From assembly GCA_029817715.1 (NCBI GenBank), contig JARUPY010000288.1, forward strand, positions 372,001-436,000: a stretch of DNA of 64,000 nucleotides, written 5' to 3'. Below, one piece after another: positions 42,588 to 55,884 of the stretch. The notes beneath the pieces are model-generated. The model was given only the letters and a program-made list of their open reading frames with translations. It was not told where the DNA came from and did not search any database. A program made the translations under genes and the position numbers. The first letter of the stretch is position 1. Each line of letters starts with the position of its first letter. Source of the stretch: Melastoma dodecandrum. Its lineage: Eukaryota; Streptophyta; Magnoliopsida; Myrtales; Melastomataceae.

Positions 42588-45500
42588 ATTGGCACTAATA
42601 TTGTGAGTGACGACGACACGAAGTGGTTGGAGGAATAATGCCTCTTTGAGTTTGATCTTCTGTTGAATCGAATGTCCGTCACATGAACTTTAATGATTAA
42701 TCACATGTCTTCAACCTAAATAAGAATAAAAATGTGTGATGGCAGATGAAATGCTTGATCTACTTAAATAACAAGTAAGGGTGGGATGAATTACACCTTG
42801 TTAACAGAAACGTTTGAATTATGCGAGGAGAAACGTTGTGCAGCTATTTCATGTATGGGGGATATACCAACTTTGATGGATATGTGTACTTTGAATAAAA
42901 GTAAAATAAGAAGCATTAGCCCCGTATGGATGCATGATGAACGCATACGCCTCATTTTTGTTCAAAAACAAAAATTACGACCAATTTTGATTCATTTTCA
43001 AACAAAAATGATTGAACAATTGGATTATGGTAACGATCGAAAAATGAAAAATAGTGCGAGATTCAGTTAAATTGAAAAAGTTTGTGTATGATCGTAGAGA
43101 TCTTTGCAAGCACAATGAGTTATCTTGAAAGTTTTATATTCGAAGTTATGAATATGAGTAAGGATGCTCACTTAAAAAAGGTATTCTTCTCAAATTGTTT
43201 GAATTGACTGACCTATTTTACGAGATAGAAGTGAGTGTTAATGTCATTGGAAATGTATGAATACGAGCATAAAAATCCGAGGGATGTATAAATCACTTCC
43301 CTTATAGATACAATAAAATATGAACAAAAAGGCATGTCAGCGAATTCGAAAGTAAGAGGGAAAAAGTCTTCATGACACGAAAGAAGAAAAGATAAACATA
43401 GACAGAAGCCTGGGCCATGCAAACACAGAATGTATTAAGTATTTCTATCCATCACCTCGTGTCCACAAGTCTCATCGAAAAATGACTTAAAGTTATTAAG
43501 GGTTACTTGATTTAAGAGAAAAATGACTTAAATTTAGTAGTTTAGTGTTAATCACACTTTTATTTCTTCAATTTTTTTCTTTATCAAACTAACTTAGAAT
43601 TGCATGAAATTAGGCAGGTTAATTTATAATTTATCCCTATACTTGCTTAGGGAATTGGTTTTTAATCAGGGATTAGTCGGATGTGATTATCCTCCTAATT
43701 ACTTAATTCGTAATTAGCTTTTGTATAATTCATTAAAAATATCTTTAAAAGCCCAAAAATGATGAAATTCACTGATATTGAAAGTGACATCCCAAAGGCC
43801 ATTTCAATTTTTAAAGTGAAGAATTGGCATCATCATTTTCACTTTCCCTCCAAAACTAACTTCCCTAGCAAACCCAATAGTAATGTAAATGGCCTATTCA
43901 CTAACATGAAGGACTCACTTGGCAATTTTCTAATTCTTATCCCAACAAACTCTCATCACTCCCCTCTCTCTCCCCTATCGACTCATTCATTCCCCTTTTA
44001 TTTTCTTTGGATTGTTTTCTTCCATATCTATTTACTGACTTTTGTGAGGCATTTAGACATTCATTTTAAGAAATATAGTGGTAAAAAAAGCGGTTACTCC
44101 TGCTGTGAAATAAGTTAGAATTGCAAAAACCGACAAATACGGCCAATTATCATTAAGAATTTTGACTTTGGATAAAAAACATGCGAGCGGTGGAATACCA
44201 CAAAGAGAAAGCGTACCTATTATAAAAGCAGTTTTTGTAATTGGTACATGCTTTTTCTAACCGTCCCATAGACCCATATTTTGACTTTTCTCAGGAGAAT
44301 ATCCAACAATAGCTTGGCGTCCTTGGGGTGATCTCGTAGTTCCTACGGGGTTTGAGACGATGGGGTCGGTCCATGGACTTTCCTTGCCCAATTTCGCTCA
44401 TAGCGTTGAGTTGAAGGGAGATAGTACATCAAGCTGTTCGCAAGGGAAAACTTGATCATCTTCCCCATGGATCACATATGAGGGAACCCTAAGAGAGTCG
44501 CCGGCTCCAACTGTCGTCCATGTATGATCCGTACTAGATATGACCAACTGCTCATCCTACCTCCTCTACGTTCTTGAGAGCTCACCTTTGTCTCAATAGA
44601 GTCTTTTAGTAGCATGTCTAGGTCCTCTTCCCCATTAATTTGAAAATGTGAGCCACCAGTTCAGGTACAAGATATTATCATTACTGCCTAGATAACTAGA
44701 TATCCAACCCATAATTGCAACCACCCAATTGCAAGAGTAGAGCTCTACCAGTTCCTCTCCTTATCCCATTGGGAAGGGTTGCAACCCAAATTGTGCAAAC
44801 ACAAAATTCCGACATCGGAAAGAAATATGAGCCAAATCTAGTATATAAGCCTAGCGGGCTACACCCTCTATTGTCAATTACCCTTCTCCTCGTTACCATC
44901 ATCTTAAAGGTGTTTCTTGTTGTTTGATTCGTGCACCGCTTAAACGTAGTGATTCATTAAGTCATTCTTCATGTTGTTTTGTGATTCATGGAGGGGAAGA
45001 GCAACCAGAGCTCGGAGGAGCAAATATACTCCCTCGCGCCCTCTATCCGCCCTCGTCGAAGCCCGATCAGTCCTTTAGGGCTGGCCCATGAAAACCGGCC
45101 CCAACCTACTTAGAATATTTGATCATGCTCTTTTCCAGTAGTGTAAAATGGTTGAAACAAGACCGGAGAAATCATCTACACCTTAGCTGCCCCTTTTTTT
45201 CCACTGAGCATGAAAATGGCAGCAAATTGGCATTGTTTTATTGCTTAATTTGGATGCTTTAGTTTGCAGATGTATAGGAGCTTGGAGAGACATATACAAA
45301 GATTTTCATAGGCTGAAACAGGTTAGCAACCCTTCGCTGCCCTTTATTCGTCCCTTTGGAACAGAATCATGAGCCTGAGGAGCTTGATTTCGCGAATGTG
45401 AATGCAAACTCAGTTCTGCTCTCTACTTGCATTGCTTTTTATTGCATGAAACCGACCAGCACTCTTCCTTTCCCTTTGTTTTACTTGTCCCGTCATGATG

Positions 45501-47280
45501 GAGCATGATTGATCATCAATTGACTAGGATACATCTATGGTAAGCAAAGGTATGCCTCCGATCAGCTCGCAATGGTTGTGATATTTCTCATGTAACATTT
45601 CGCTCGCTAATCGAAATTAAATTAAACCACTTGCATTTGATGTTAAACTTAAATAAGAATCTAACAAGACCAAAAATGCATGATTTAGATATCTGAGGTG
45701 AAAGTTTTGAAGCTTCGACTAAAGTTGTGCATGATTTTGTGATTTTCGAGTAATCAGTATGGTTTAGTTGAGTTTTGTCATCTCGTCACACTTCAAACTT
45801 ACTAAAGACAAGTCTTATTATGTTTACCTAGCTCATGCGATTCCTAGGATTAATATTTCTTCATGACATGCCATGTTTTGTATGGTTGAAGTAGGTTGAA
45901 ACATTGTTCCGAATACCTTGCATCTCTTATTTGCACGTCAAACTCCCATTGTTTTCTTCTCAAGTTGTAGAGATTATATCGAGTTGAAACTTATTGCAAT
46001 CAATATAAAACCTAAATATATTTCTTTTGGTAACCAAGCCACCATTTTAATACTTCCTTGATCGAGTTCAACCCTGATTTCTGAGAAGTAGAAAATTTGT
46101 CGCGGCCTAAGTCAATAGTGTGTATGTCATGCTCTATGCCGCTAACTTTTTGAATTTTTATGGAATTTTGTAATTTTTTAAGTCTTCCTATCATCATGAA
46201 GATAGAGGAAGCCGATCATAACATGATTTGATATTTTTGACTTGAGCATATAGGTGCAAGCGACTCAACGTTGCCATGAAACAGACAAACTCAACTTAGC
46301 ATTAACGGTCGACCTCAACACACGATAAGAGGAGCCTTTGAAGATGGTGCTGAAGATCCTGGCATGCAAGGGACGACGGAAAAAACGTTTCATTAAATTG
46401 GCCGCAATAGACGGTTGTCTGCTCGACGTTGGACTCTCTCGACAGGCCTCATGTATGAGGGGAGGTGAGGGCCACCCTGATTCCTTTATCTACTTGTGAC
46501 TAACTGTGAGCACAGGTGCACAGATTCTAGGTCACCATCTTTCCCATCCTACTATGATCTCAATACTCTAATGAGATCAAACTTGTAAGACATCATGGAT
46601 CCAAAGCTCGTAATCGAAAACATTTTTCAAAGCATTGCCACCATTATGTATATAAGAGTTAGTAACTGCAAATCCCGAACTCTATCTCATTTCTTAATTA
46701 GCATGAAATTTTAAGATAAAATCAGTGGCAATTCCATATAATTGTCATAGGTAAATCGAGAAACATGTCTTTTATTTACAAAGCCATCTTTGAAGGATGA
46801 GGACACACATGAGCTTCTCAATCCTCGTTGCGTGACTTTAGTGGGTAATTCTCTGACTTTTGCAAGTCACCTTTGAATTTTCCATGAAAATTGAGGACGA
46901 TCGAGCGAGGGCCCGAGCAAGCCCAGCTAGGAAATAAGAGAAGGTAACCTCGATTCCTCTGCAGCTTCTTGATGCTTGACTCAAGGATGGACCGGACGAC
47001 ATTGTGGGATTAATTCATATCCTTGTGTAATTGACCCGCATGTGTGCCGAGGGGCCGAGGTATGTACCACGATTCCTCCCAAATCTCCTCTCATCATGGA
47101 TTCTCCTCATCACTGTCATGACGACCAAGGAAAGATGACTCATGTTGGGTCCTCAACGACTGAAGATAGTGTTGGAAATCCTTGACTTGCCACTCCAAGC
47201 TAGCTCTTGAACTTCACGTTGACATTATTGTCTTTATGAATCCATGTAATCTTACCACTTATTGAAGATGGCACATTTCA
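42588..47280. other. Non-coding stretch, 4.7 kb, no gene recognised
   Basis: Several short frames (42786-43070, 43759-44118) have no domain, signal or promoter support. A TATATAAG at about 44840, preceded by CCGACATCGGAAAG and followed by a pyrimidine-rich stretch, resembles an LTR promoter, so part of 44600-44950 may be an old solo LTR; no partner or ends are seen. The rest is plain intergenic DNA to my reading. Confidence 0.4.
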
Positions 47281-47289
47281 ATCCCTTGT

Positions 47290-47830
47290 CGTAACGCAGA
47301 CAATGCTACTAATGTTGTGAACTTGTACTTTCTGGAATGGTTGAGATTACATGGAGTCCCAATGATGATAGTGAAATTTAGAGAGGAAAAGTTCATGAGC
47401 AACTTCTGGAAGACACTACGACACAAGCAAGTAAGCTCGTCTTCAGCAGACGTGCCTAGATCAAGAAGGCCAATGAGCACTGTCGGAGTAAGGCCAATTG
47501 AGGACTTAAAGAGAAGATCTTTTAACATGGAGATTTATTGTTAATTAACATTAGGAAAGAGAGTTTTCCATCAAAGCAGAAGAATAAACCGATGCCTCAA
47601 GCTGAAAGACCTTTTAGAGTATTAGAGTCCATCAACGACAACATTTAAAATGTTGATCTTCTAAGAGAATACGAAGTTCAAGGCCTCATCCCATTTGTCG
47701 AGGACGATGACCATGCATATTTGAGGACAGATCTTTCCCTACTAGGAGAAAATGATGCGAGCAAGGGACCAGAATTGTAATCCAGCAATCTCGGTTGAAG
47801 ACCTATTCGAGTAACCAGGAAAAGGTGCCT
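47290..47830 (+). pseudogene. Eroded Ty3/gypsy integrase and pol C-terminal fragment
   Basis: The plus strand gives NATNVVNLYFLEWLRLHGVP and EEKFMSNFWKTLRHKQ, an altered form of the chromovirus integrase core around its second Asp. Further on come ERPFRVLESINDN, LLREYEVQGLIPFVEDDDH and LRTDLSLLGENDASKGP, the usual end of such polyproteins. The catalytic Asp site is mutated and the rest of the element is missing. It belongs to another lineage than the chromovirus at 7660. Confidence 0.7.
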
Positions 47831-48312
47831 CGATATTGTCACCCTCCTCATAGTCAAGTGATCCAGCAAGCGAGCTATGAGAAGGAGCCACGCAAGGAGT
47901 TGTCAGATCAAGAAGTCATGGCTGAGAAGCCAAATCAAGAACCTTTGAAAGTTGCCCCTCTGAGTACCCTGGTCGAGCCCATGTGAGCGAGAAGGCAGTT
48001 TCAATCGAGCAAGCTGGACAGAATGGCCAGTTCCCAAGACCGCTTTAAAGAGCAGCAATCAATAGCCTCAGAGTTGTATCTACCAAGCCATTCCACATCA
48101 TTTACAAGCAAATCGCCTTTACGATGAAAATCAACTGGATTTTGAATTTATTAAGAATTTTCAGACAAATTTGTCTACTCCTTTCCTTTAATTGTCTTAG
48201 GGAATTCAAAGTGTGGTGGACTTAGAATGCACCATCTTGGCAATGGCGTATCCATATTTGCCGAGATTTGCCTAATACTCGTTTCATTTCCGATGGTGAT
48301 TCTGTATTCGTA

Positions 48313-48317
48313 GAGTG
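48313..48317. repeat. Target duplication GAGTG, left of the copia element
   Basis: An exact 5-bp direct repeat with 60649-60653. Confidence 0.85.
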
Positions 48318-50434
48318 TGTTGGGACGGTTTTGATGATGAACCAGACTCTCTGTTCTACAGAAGGTCGAACATTCTATTATACAGAAGCTTCTCATGTTG
48401 AGGACCTTGTGTAAGAATCATTTTTGTCATCAAATGATTAGTTGATGATTATTTAATTTTGAAATACAATCCTATCGATCTAGATGATTATCTGGTCGAA
48501 ATATATCGATTTGGTTTTCAAATAATTATATTAGAGATAATATTTCTTACAAAAGGAAATGTATCTCTCTATATATGGAAAGGTTCTACTAGATGGTCTA
48601 CAGGCTTCTGTAAACTTACTCGACCTCTACATGACCGTTTATTTGGTTGCAAAACACCACCACCTGTCCATATACATCCTCATGTGTGTCTTTATCAGGA
48701 TGGAATAAACCTTTACCTCAGTGGAAATAAATCTTCGATTATTTCCATCAGTAGAAGGTTATCGATCACAACCTTCTACGATACCTTATGCGCTGCATCA
48801 TTTAGGGAAACTATCATATTCTTATTCTATTTTGATATGATTATCTTCCTTACTAAATGAATGCACGGGTATATAATTCTGTTATTTTGTAAACTAATTC
48901 TTATTTCTTATTTTGCAGATTATTGATTTATATTTTTACCTTTTGTATTTTCTCCTTTTGCGTATATAAATAGGCCACGCTCTCTCAATCAAATCATATA
49001 GGAACATTTTTTTCTTCTTCCATTCTGAAAGAGAGCGTGGGCTTTAGTTTCTTCATTCTTTTGTTCGTTCAAAGTTAGTCACACGAGGAGCACTACTGGC
49101 GCAAGCTGCATCATTGGTGAAACCTTTTGAAAGAGTGACTCGGGGGCTTGAGGGACTCAATTGGAAGCTGCAGGACACGTTGGTAGCAGGCACGACTAGA
49201 GGTCGTGTGATCAACGTGTAGCGGGTCGGAGAGAATGGCTGAACCTCGGGATCATAGAAGGTAAGGGACAAATCAGTTTCTGTTGTGTAGAGCTCTGTGT
49301 GCAGGAACCTTAGGACTGGAGGAAGGCTGTCACCTTAGGACAGAAGGAAGGCTGTTCAACCTCAGGACAGGAGGAAGGCTGTCACCTCAGGACAGGAGGA
49401 AGGCTATCACCCCAGGACAGAGGGCACGTTGTTCATCCTATACGTTGTCCACCCTAAAACAAAGGGAACATTGTCTGCTTGCGTAGGGTTTGCTACGTAC
49501 TCGCGTGGGGTACGCGACGAAGTCGTTATCCTTGAGGGATTGCGCATTTGCTACCTTGTTAGTCACGTTAACGCGTGCAACCTCCTGTAGTGCAGAATCT
49601 TCGGATCAATACAACCTCCTGTAGAGCAGAACCTTAAGGTCTAAATCTACTTTAGTGGAGAACCTTACGGTCTGTACATAACTCAAGTCATTTCTAATAT
49701 GAACCATTTTGGTTTGTTAAAGATTGACACATTCTTGGTACAGAACCTTACGGTCTGTGCTATACCTTCTGTGATACAGAATCCTTGGATCTGTTCCATA
49801 GAAGGTTGACGCTTACAGTATAGAATCTCTTGATTTGTACTATAGAAGGTTAACACATCTGACACAGAACCTTCTGGTCAGTGTCGTGCCTACCTTCTTC
49901 GACACAGAACCTTCTGGTCTGTGTTGTGCCTTACTTTCTATGATACAGAACCTTCTGGTCAGTGTCGTGCTTACCTTCTTCGACACAGAACCTTCTGGTC
50001 TATGTTGTGCCTTACTTTCTTCGACATAGAACCTTCTGGTCTGTGTTGTGCCTTAGTTACTATAGTACAGAACCTTAGTGTTTGTGCTACGTAACAAGCC
50101 TCTACGGTACAGAACCTTCTGGTCTGTGCTCTGCCACTCAAACCTCTATTGTACAGAACCTTCGAGTCTGCTTTTAGTTGATATCATTTGTGCAACTTGT
50201 ACTAAGATACATTTGAGTGGAAACCATCCAAATATCTGGATGAAGAGTGGATGTAAGCAATTTGCTGAACCACTATAAAAATCCTTGTGTCCATCGAACA
50301 AATTACGAACACATTTGAATGTTCTGTTTTAGAGAAACTTACAAGCTCTGTTTTACAGAAGCTTTCATTCCGCTGCGGGGTAAAACGAAAAAGTGTTGAA
50401 ATCCAAAATTTGACACCCCCCTCTTAATGTAACA
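48318..50434 (+). repeat. 5' LTR of the copia element
   Basis: The TATA box TATATAAA is at 48963-48970, followed by a leader. From 49280 to 49440 there is a run of AGGACAGGAGGAAGGCTGTCACC units (about 20 bp), and from 49580 to 50170 a run of ACAGAACCTTCTGGTCTGTG units. Confidence 0.93.
49580..50170. repeat. Repeated hairpin-like units ACAGAACCTTMYGGTCTGTG in the copia 5' LTR
   Basis: About fourteen related units, each an imperfect inverted repeat (ACAGA...TCTGT) with CCTT in the middle, spaced 30-50 bp apart. The 3' LTR carries the same array at 59770-60370. Confidence 0.75.
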
Positions 50435-50435
50435 A

Positions 50436-50451
50436 TTAGTATCAGAGCGGG
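50436..50451 (+). other. Primer-binding site of the copia element
   Basis: TTAGTATCAGAGCGGG follows the LTR end by one base; it fits the initiator methionine tRNA site (usually TTGGTATCAGAGC) with one change. Confidence 0.75.
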
Positions 50452-51000
50452 TGTCAACAGAGGCTTAACAGCTTATTGTTGATCCTTGAAAAGCTCTTAC
50501 CAACTACACGTTCTTCTCCACAGAAGCTCTTAGCTCTATGACTGTTGCTATTCTGTAGAAGCCTACGCTCTATCTGAATCAACCCGCTACTCCACAGAAG
50601 CTTTAAGCTCTGTGAAAATCTACCTGGTTATTTTCTGTAGAAGCTTATGCTTTATCAGAATTTAACCTCTGTTCCACAGAAGCACCTTGTTCTGTGAGAA
50701 ACGATTTGTTGCTCTACTTTGTAAAAGGCTACGATACATTTTACAGAAGCATACTTTCTGTAAACATCACGATTGGCATTTTCTGCAGAAGCCTGCTGCT
50801 CTGCGAATCCAATAACTGTTACTTGAAAGCTGATTCTTATTTTGTCATATTAACACTCATGCTCTGTTTAACAGAGGCCTGATTGTTGACTTGACGACTG
50901 ACTTCTACCCAACAGAAGCTAGCTACTTTGTTGAGGTTCTTTACTCTATTCGTCAACGTTCTATTCTATAGAAGCGTAATACTTTATACGAATCGAACAA

Positions 51001-51960
51001 ATGGATGAAAACTATAATGTGCCTAAACCACATGTTGGGAATCCTCCCAGTTTCGATTGTAAAAATTTTTCCTATTGGAAAATTTGAATGAGCACATTCG
51101 TTGATGCTATTGATGATGACTTATGGTCTTATATAGAAGATGGTCCACCTTCTATACCAGAGAACCAACGATTTGATCGAGAAGGTCATCCTACACGGGA
51201 ATACCTTAAGATCAGATGACTCACTAAAACGGCAAAGTATTTGATGTTCAATGCTATGTCAGAAGGTGAATTCGTCAAAGTTTCAACTTGCACTTCGGGC
51301 AAGGAAATCTGGGATAAACTTGTCACCATGTACATTGGGACAGACCAGATAAGAGAAGCTAAGGTGAATTTCTTAATTCACCAATAAGAAAATTTTATCA
51401 TGAAGGCTGATGAATCTGTAGAACAGATGTTCCAGAGACTCAATCTTCTTGTTGATGCCCTAACGCATTTGGGCAAAACCTATCAACACTCTTAACTAGT
51501 TCGAAAGGTTCCGCGCAATCTACCCAAATCATGGGAAGCCAAGAAAACGGCTATAGAGGAAGCTAAAGACCTCTCTACTCTTCGATTAGATCAGTTGATG
51601 AGCTCCTTAATCTCGTATGAGATGGAAAGATCCTCTCAACCAGATATAAAGAGGGCACCCATTGCTTTCAGAGCATCAGAAGAACCTACATCGGATGGTG
51701 AGGCAGAAGCTGATTCGGATGATGAACTCGCAATGATAGCTAAACGCCATTTGCGGTTCACCTCCAAAAAGCGCTTCAATAAGAAAAGCGAAAATCACAT
51801 GGACCCAAAATCGGTCATATGTTATAAATGCAAAAAGAAAGGGCATTACAGTATAGAATGTCCTTTACTTAAAGAAAAGGAGAAACCTTCTCCTAAACAC
51901 AAGTTCAAGAAAGCAATAGCTACTTGGGTAGAACTTGATGATTCTGATGATGAGAAAGTA
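51001..51960 (+). pseudogene. gag: Copia gag
   Basis: The ATG at 51001 (MDENYNVPKPHVGNPPSFD) opens a typical copia gag, interrupted by stops near 51087, 51218, 51385 and 51493. It includes LVTMYIGTDQIREAKVNFL and MFQRLNLLVDALTHLG, and a zinc knuckle CYKCKKKGHYSIEC near 51820-51860. The protein would form the virus-like particle. Stops of the TGA/TAA/TAG kind in one otherwise colinear frame indicate point-mutation decay. Confidence 0.85.
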
Positions 51961-53506
51961 CTCATGTGCCTCACAGCTCACACAGAAGCTCAAAATGAAC
52001 TGCTTTTGAGCTTCTGTGTGAGCTGCTTTCAAACAGAAATTATTGAAAGTGAATGGTATATGGATAGTGGATGCTCCAGGCACATGACCGGAGATCCATC
52101 CAAATTTTCTCAACTGACTCTACAATGTGGACGGTCGGTTAAATTCGGTGACAATAGCAAAGGCTCTATCATCGGCAAAGGTACCATTGGAAGTTCTGAC
52201 TCCATGGTCATGGATGAGGTTCTGTTTGTTATAGAACTTAAACATAATTTGCTGAGCATTAGCCAGCTTTGTGACAAAGGTTATAAAATAATTTTTGATC
52301 AAGACAAGTGTTCCAGAATCCTGAACAATGAAGTTCGCTTCATTGGGACTTGTAAGTTGAACATCTATATCTTGACTCAGAATAGCTTTTGTACTATAGA
52401 AAACTGCCTTCTGACAGTCAAAGATGAAAGCCTGCTATGGCATAGAAGGTTGGGACACTCCAACTTCAAATTGTTATCCAAGCTTGTGAAAAAGGATTTG
52501 GTTACTGGATTACCCAATATCCGTTTTGAGCATGACAGCTTCTGTGAAGCATGTTCACTTGGAAAACAAACTAAATCTCCATTCAAAGCCAAGAATGAAG
52601 TTTCTACTTCTCAACCTCTCGAACTTCTACATATGCATATATTCGGACCTATTAGAGTTCAAAGTGTCGGCAGTAGAAGGTACTATCTAGTTGTGGTTGA
52701 TGACCACTCTAGATACACGTGGGTTAAATTTCTAACTCACAAGAGCGATGCTTTTGAAATTCATTAAGCTAGCTAAGAAACTACATAATGAAATTGGATC
52801 TTCTGTAAAAGCTATAAGAACAGATCATGGTACTGAGTTTGAAAACCATGACTTCACTACTTTCTGTGACGAACATGGTATTGATCACAATTTTTCTGCT
52901 CCTTATACTCCTCAACAGAATGAAGTAGCAGAACGGAAAAATAAAACTCTAATAGACATGGCTAGAACCATGATGTGTGAGAGCTCCGCTCCACAGAACC
53001 TATGGGCAGAAGCTGTTAATACAGCCTGCTACATATCAAATAGGGTTCTACTCAGAACCATACTTGAGAAAACTTCCTATCAACTATACAGGGGGAGAAA
53101 ACCAAACATCTCCTATTTCCACTCCTTTGGAAGTCCATGTTTGAGACCTTATAAGGACAATCTAGGAAAGTTCGAAGCTAAGACAGATGAGGGCATCTCT
53201 CTTGGATATTCTGTGTCTAGCAAAGCTTATAGAGTTCTGAACAAAAGAATTTCTACTATAGAGGAGTTTATTAATGTAAAAATTAATGACCTTCCTACTA
53301 TCATTACAAGAGATGTTATATCTCAGGAACCAACAGAAGATGCTGTAGAACCTCCACCCTCTACGAAAGAGATGGGTGAACCCTCTGTTCATGAATCTAA
53401 AAATGATCTTGAACAAACAAATGACAATTCTGAAGAACATTCTCGGAATAATCAACAAAGTGATATTAGAGCACCGGCTCTTTATCAAAGACGAGACATT
53501 CTATAG
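51960..53506 (+). pseudogene. pol: Copia protease and integrase
   Basis: Protease active site WYMDSGCSRHMTGD near 52055-52090. The gag-pre-integrase block (LLWHRRLGHSNFKLLSKL, CEACSLGKQ) comes at 52430-52570, and the integrase core at 52660-53010 (VVVDDHSRYTWVKFL, IRTDHGTEFENHDF, PQQNEVAERKNKTL), with all three acidic catalytic residues visible. One frameshift near 52755 divides it between two frames. The tail (53300-53500) is the usual variable linker. Confidence 0.9.
51974..52025. repeat. Perfect 22-bp inverted repeat with 8-base loop
   Basis: The left arm 51974-51995 (starting CAGCTCACACAGAAG) is exactly complementary to the right arm 52004-52025; the loop is TGAACTGC. It lies within the gag-protease reading frame. 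Confidence 0.9.
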
Positions 53507-53559
53507 ACCAAGTCATAGGAGATCTTAACAGAAGCTAACAGACATGGCGTTCTGTGAAT

Positions 53560-54472
53560 GCTTTCTATGAACACTCAGCCTTTCTATCACAGAAAGAGCC
53601 AAAGAATATCGTTTAAGCTCTCAATGATTCAGATAGGATACTTACTATGCAAGAGGAGCTTAATCAATTTGAAAGAAGCAAAGTGTGGACACTTGTTCCT
53701 AAACCTGACAACCGTTCCATCATTGGAACAAAATGGGTTTTCAGAACAAACTAAATGAGTCCGACATTATTGTGAGGTAAAAGGCTCGATTCGTTGCAAA
53801 AAGGTATTCTCAACAAGAGGGTATCGACTTTGATGAGACATTTGCTCCTGTAGCTCGTCTCGAGGCAATACGAATGTTATTAGCCTATGCTTGCTTTAAC
53901 AACTTTAAGTTGTATCAAATGGACGTAAAAAGTGCATTCCTCAATGGAGAAATCAAAGAAGAGGTCTACGTAAGTCAACCTCCTGGTTTCGAGGATCTGC
54001 AACACAGAAACTACGTCTATAAACTCTCCAAAGCTCTATACGGTCTTAAACAGGCTCCTAGAGCATGGTATGAGAAACTTAGCTCCTTCCTTGTCGAAAA
54101 GGGCTACAATAGAGGAAGAGTAGATACCACTCTCTTTCTCAACACAGAAGCAATCATCTCATTGTTGTCCAGATCTATGTCGATGACATTATCTTTGGAT
54201 CAACTGATGAAATGCTCTGTGATGAATTTTCCAAACTCATGATAAGTGAGTTTGAGATGAGCATGATGGGAGAACTCACGTTCTTCCTTAGTTTACAAAT
54301 TCAGCAAACTGCAGAAGGTACATTCTTACAGCAAGAAAAGTATACTAAGCAGCTTCTGAAGAAATTCGGCCTAGAAGGCACAAAACCTTTGTCTACACCA
54401 ATGGGTACAAACACTCAATTGGACAAAGACGAAAACGGTAAAGAAGTGGTAGTAAGCTCTACAGAAGCATGA
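53560..54472 (+). pseudogene. pol: Copia reverse transcriptase
   Basis: Pieces in three frames: EELNQFERSKVWTLVPKP and GTKWVFR; then, after shifts, [33 protein letters not shown] and [16 protein letters not shown]. The YVDD box region at about 54170-54190 is reached only by changing frame. [21 protein letters not shown] follows. At least four frameshifts or stops separate the blocks. Confidence 0.88.
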
Positions 54473-55103
54473 TAGGCTCCCTTCTGTACCTTACAGCTTC
54501 TAGACCAGACATACTATTTAGTGTGTGCCTCTGTGCTAGATTTCAATATGCACCTAAAGAATCTCACATGACTGCAGTCAAGAGGATCTTTAGATATTTA
54601 CAGGGTTTCGTGAACCTTGGCATCTGGTATTCAAAGAAATCAAACTTTGATCTGAATGGATATTCTGATGCAGACTTCGCAGGAAGTAAGGTAGACAGAA
54701 AAAGTACAAGTGGTACTTGTCAGCTCATGGGAAACATGTTGATTTCATGGTTTTCCAAGAAGCAGACTTCTGTTACCCTCTCCACTGCAAAAGTCGAGTA
54801 CATAGCAGCTGCAAGCTGAGCTGCTGTGCGCAACTCCTGTGGATGAAACAACAACTTGAAGACTACGGTCACTCATTTACAAAAATACCGATCAAATGTG
54901 ATAATACTAGTGCTATTAGCCTAGCTAAGAATCCAATATATCACTCTCGATCGAAGCATATCGAACTCAGACATCACTTTCTGAGAGATAATGTACAACA
55001 AGGTTCTATTACTATGGAACACATTAACACTGAACACCAATTGGTTCATATCTTTACTAAGCCTCTGGATAAAGAAAAATTTTTCTTTTCAGAAGTGAAT
55101 TAG
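54469..55103 (+). pseudogene. pol: Copia RNase H and pol end
   Basis: MIGSLLYLTASRPDILFSVC, GYSDADFAG, RKSTSGTCQLMG and STAKVEYIAAAS form the RNase H. A stop at about 54819 interrupts, and the next frame finishes with KCDNTSAISLAKNPIYHSRSKHIELRHH and FTKPLDKEKF, the normal copia pol end. Confidence 0.88.
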
Positions 55104-55884
55104 GAATCTGCCATCCTCTATAATGTCTTTCATAAGACAAAGAGAAGTTAAGCAGGAACCCTAAAAATCTACTACAGAAGGTACATAGTTGTACACGTCA
55201 GAAAGTATAACCATCAGTTTCAACACTACAGAAGGTACATGTTCGTACACTTCACAATAGAAGGAAGGATATTAAACTTTCTATATAATAGAAGGTTGAA
55301 TTTCATCCTCTATTAAACAGAAGGTACAATCGCCTGTACACTTCATTACAGAGAGTTGAATTAAACTCTCTACCTTATAGAAGGTATTACGAAATGCTTA
55401 CCTAAACTCTAAATTAGGTAACTTTCAAACTAAATCTGGAGATATGATATATCATCCAATAAAAGATTTTGATGATATTAAGAAGCGAATAAAATTTTCT
55501 GCTTGAAATCAACCTTATTATGAATATTAAAATCCTAATAAATTATATTTGGATATAATTATCCATTATATTAGCTCTTCGATGTAGAAGAAGCTTCAAC
55601 AGAAGGTGACGAAGGATTTACTTGCCTTGAAAAAGCCAACCGCCTCACACGATCAAATCAAGGGAATAAAATTTTCTGTCTCTGATGCATGTCAGTTTGA
55701 TATGACATCTCAAAAGATCACTTGAGCGGAAAAAATATTTTTTTCCCATAAACCGCATTTGTGAGCCAATTTTAAAAACCCATAACCGTCACCCTTTCTT
55801 CTTCACACCATCCTCAGATCATCGCATCCCCTTTCTCTTTCTCGTTTTTCCCTAAAACTCCCAGACCTTCGTCCTTTACCATCC

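Noticed and set aside
42786..43070. 94-residue plus-strand frame next to the Tat element
   Set aside because: No domain, signal peptide, promoter or splice signals; a frame of this length is expected by chance in several kilobases.
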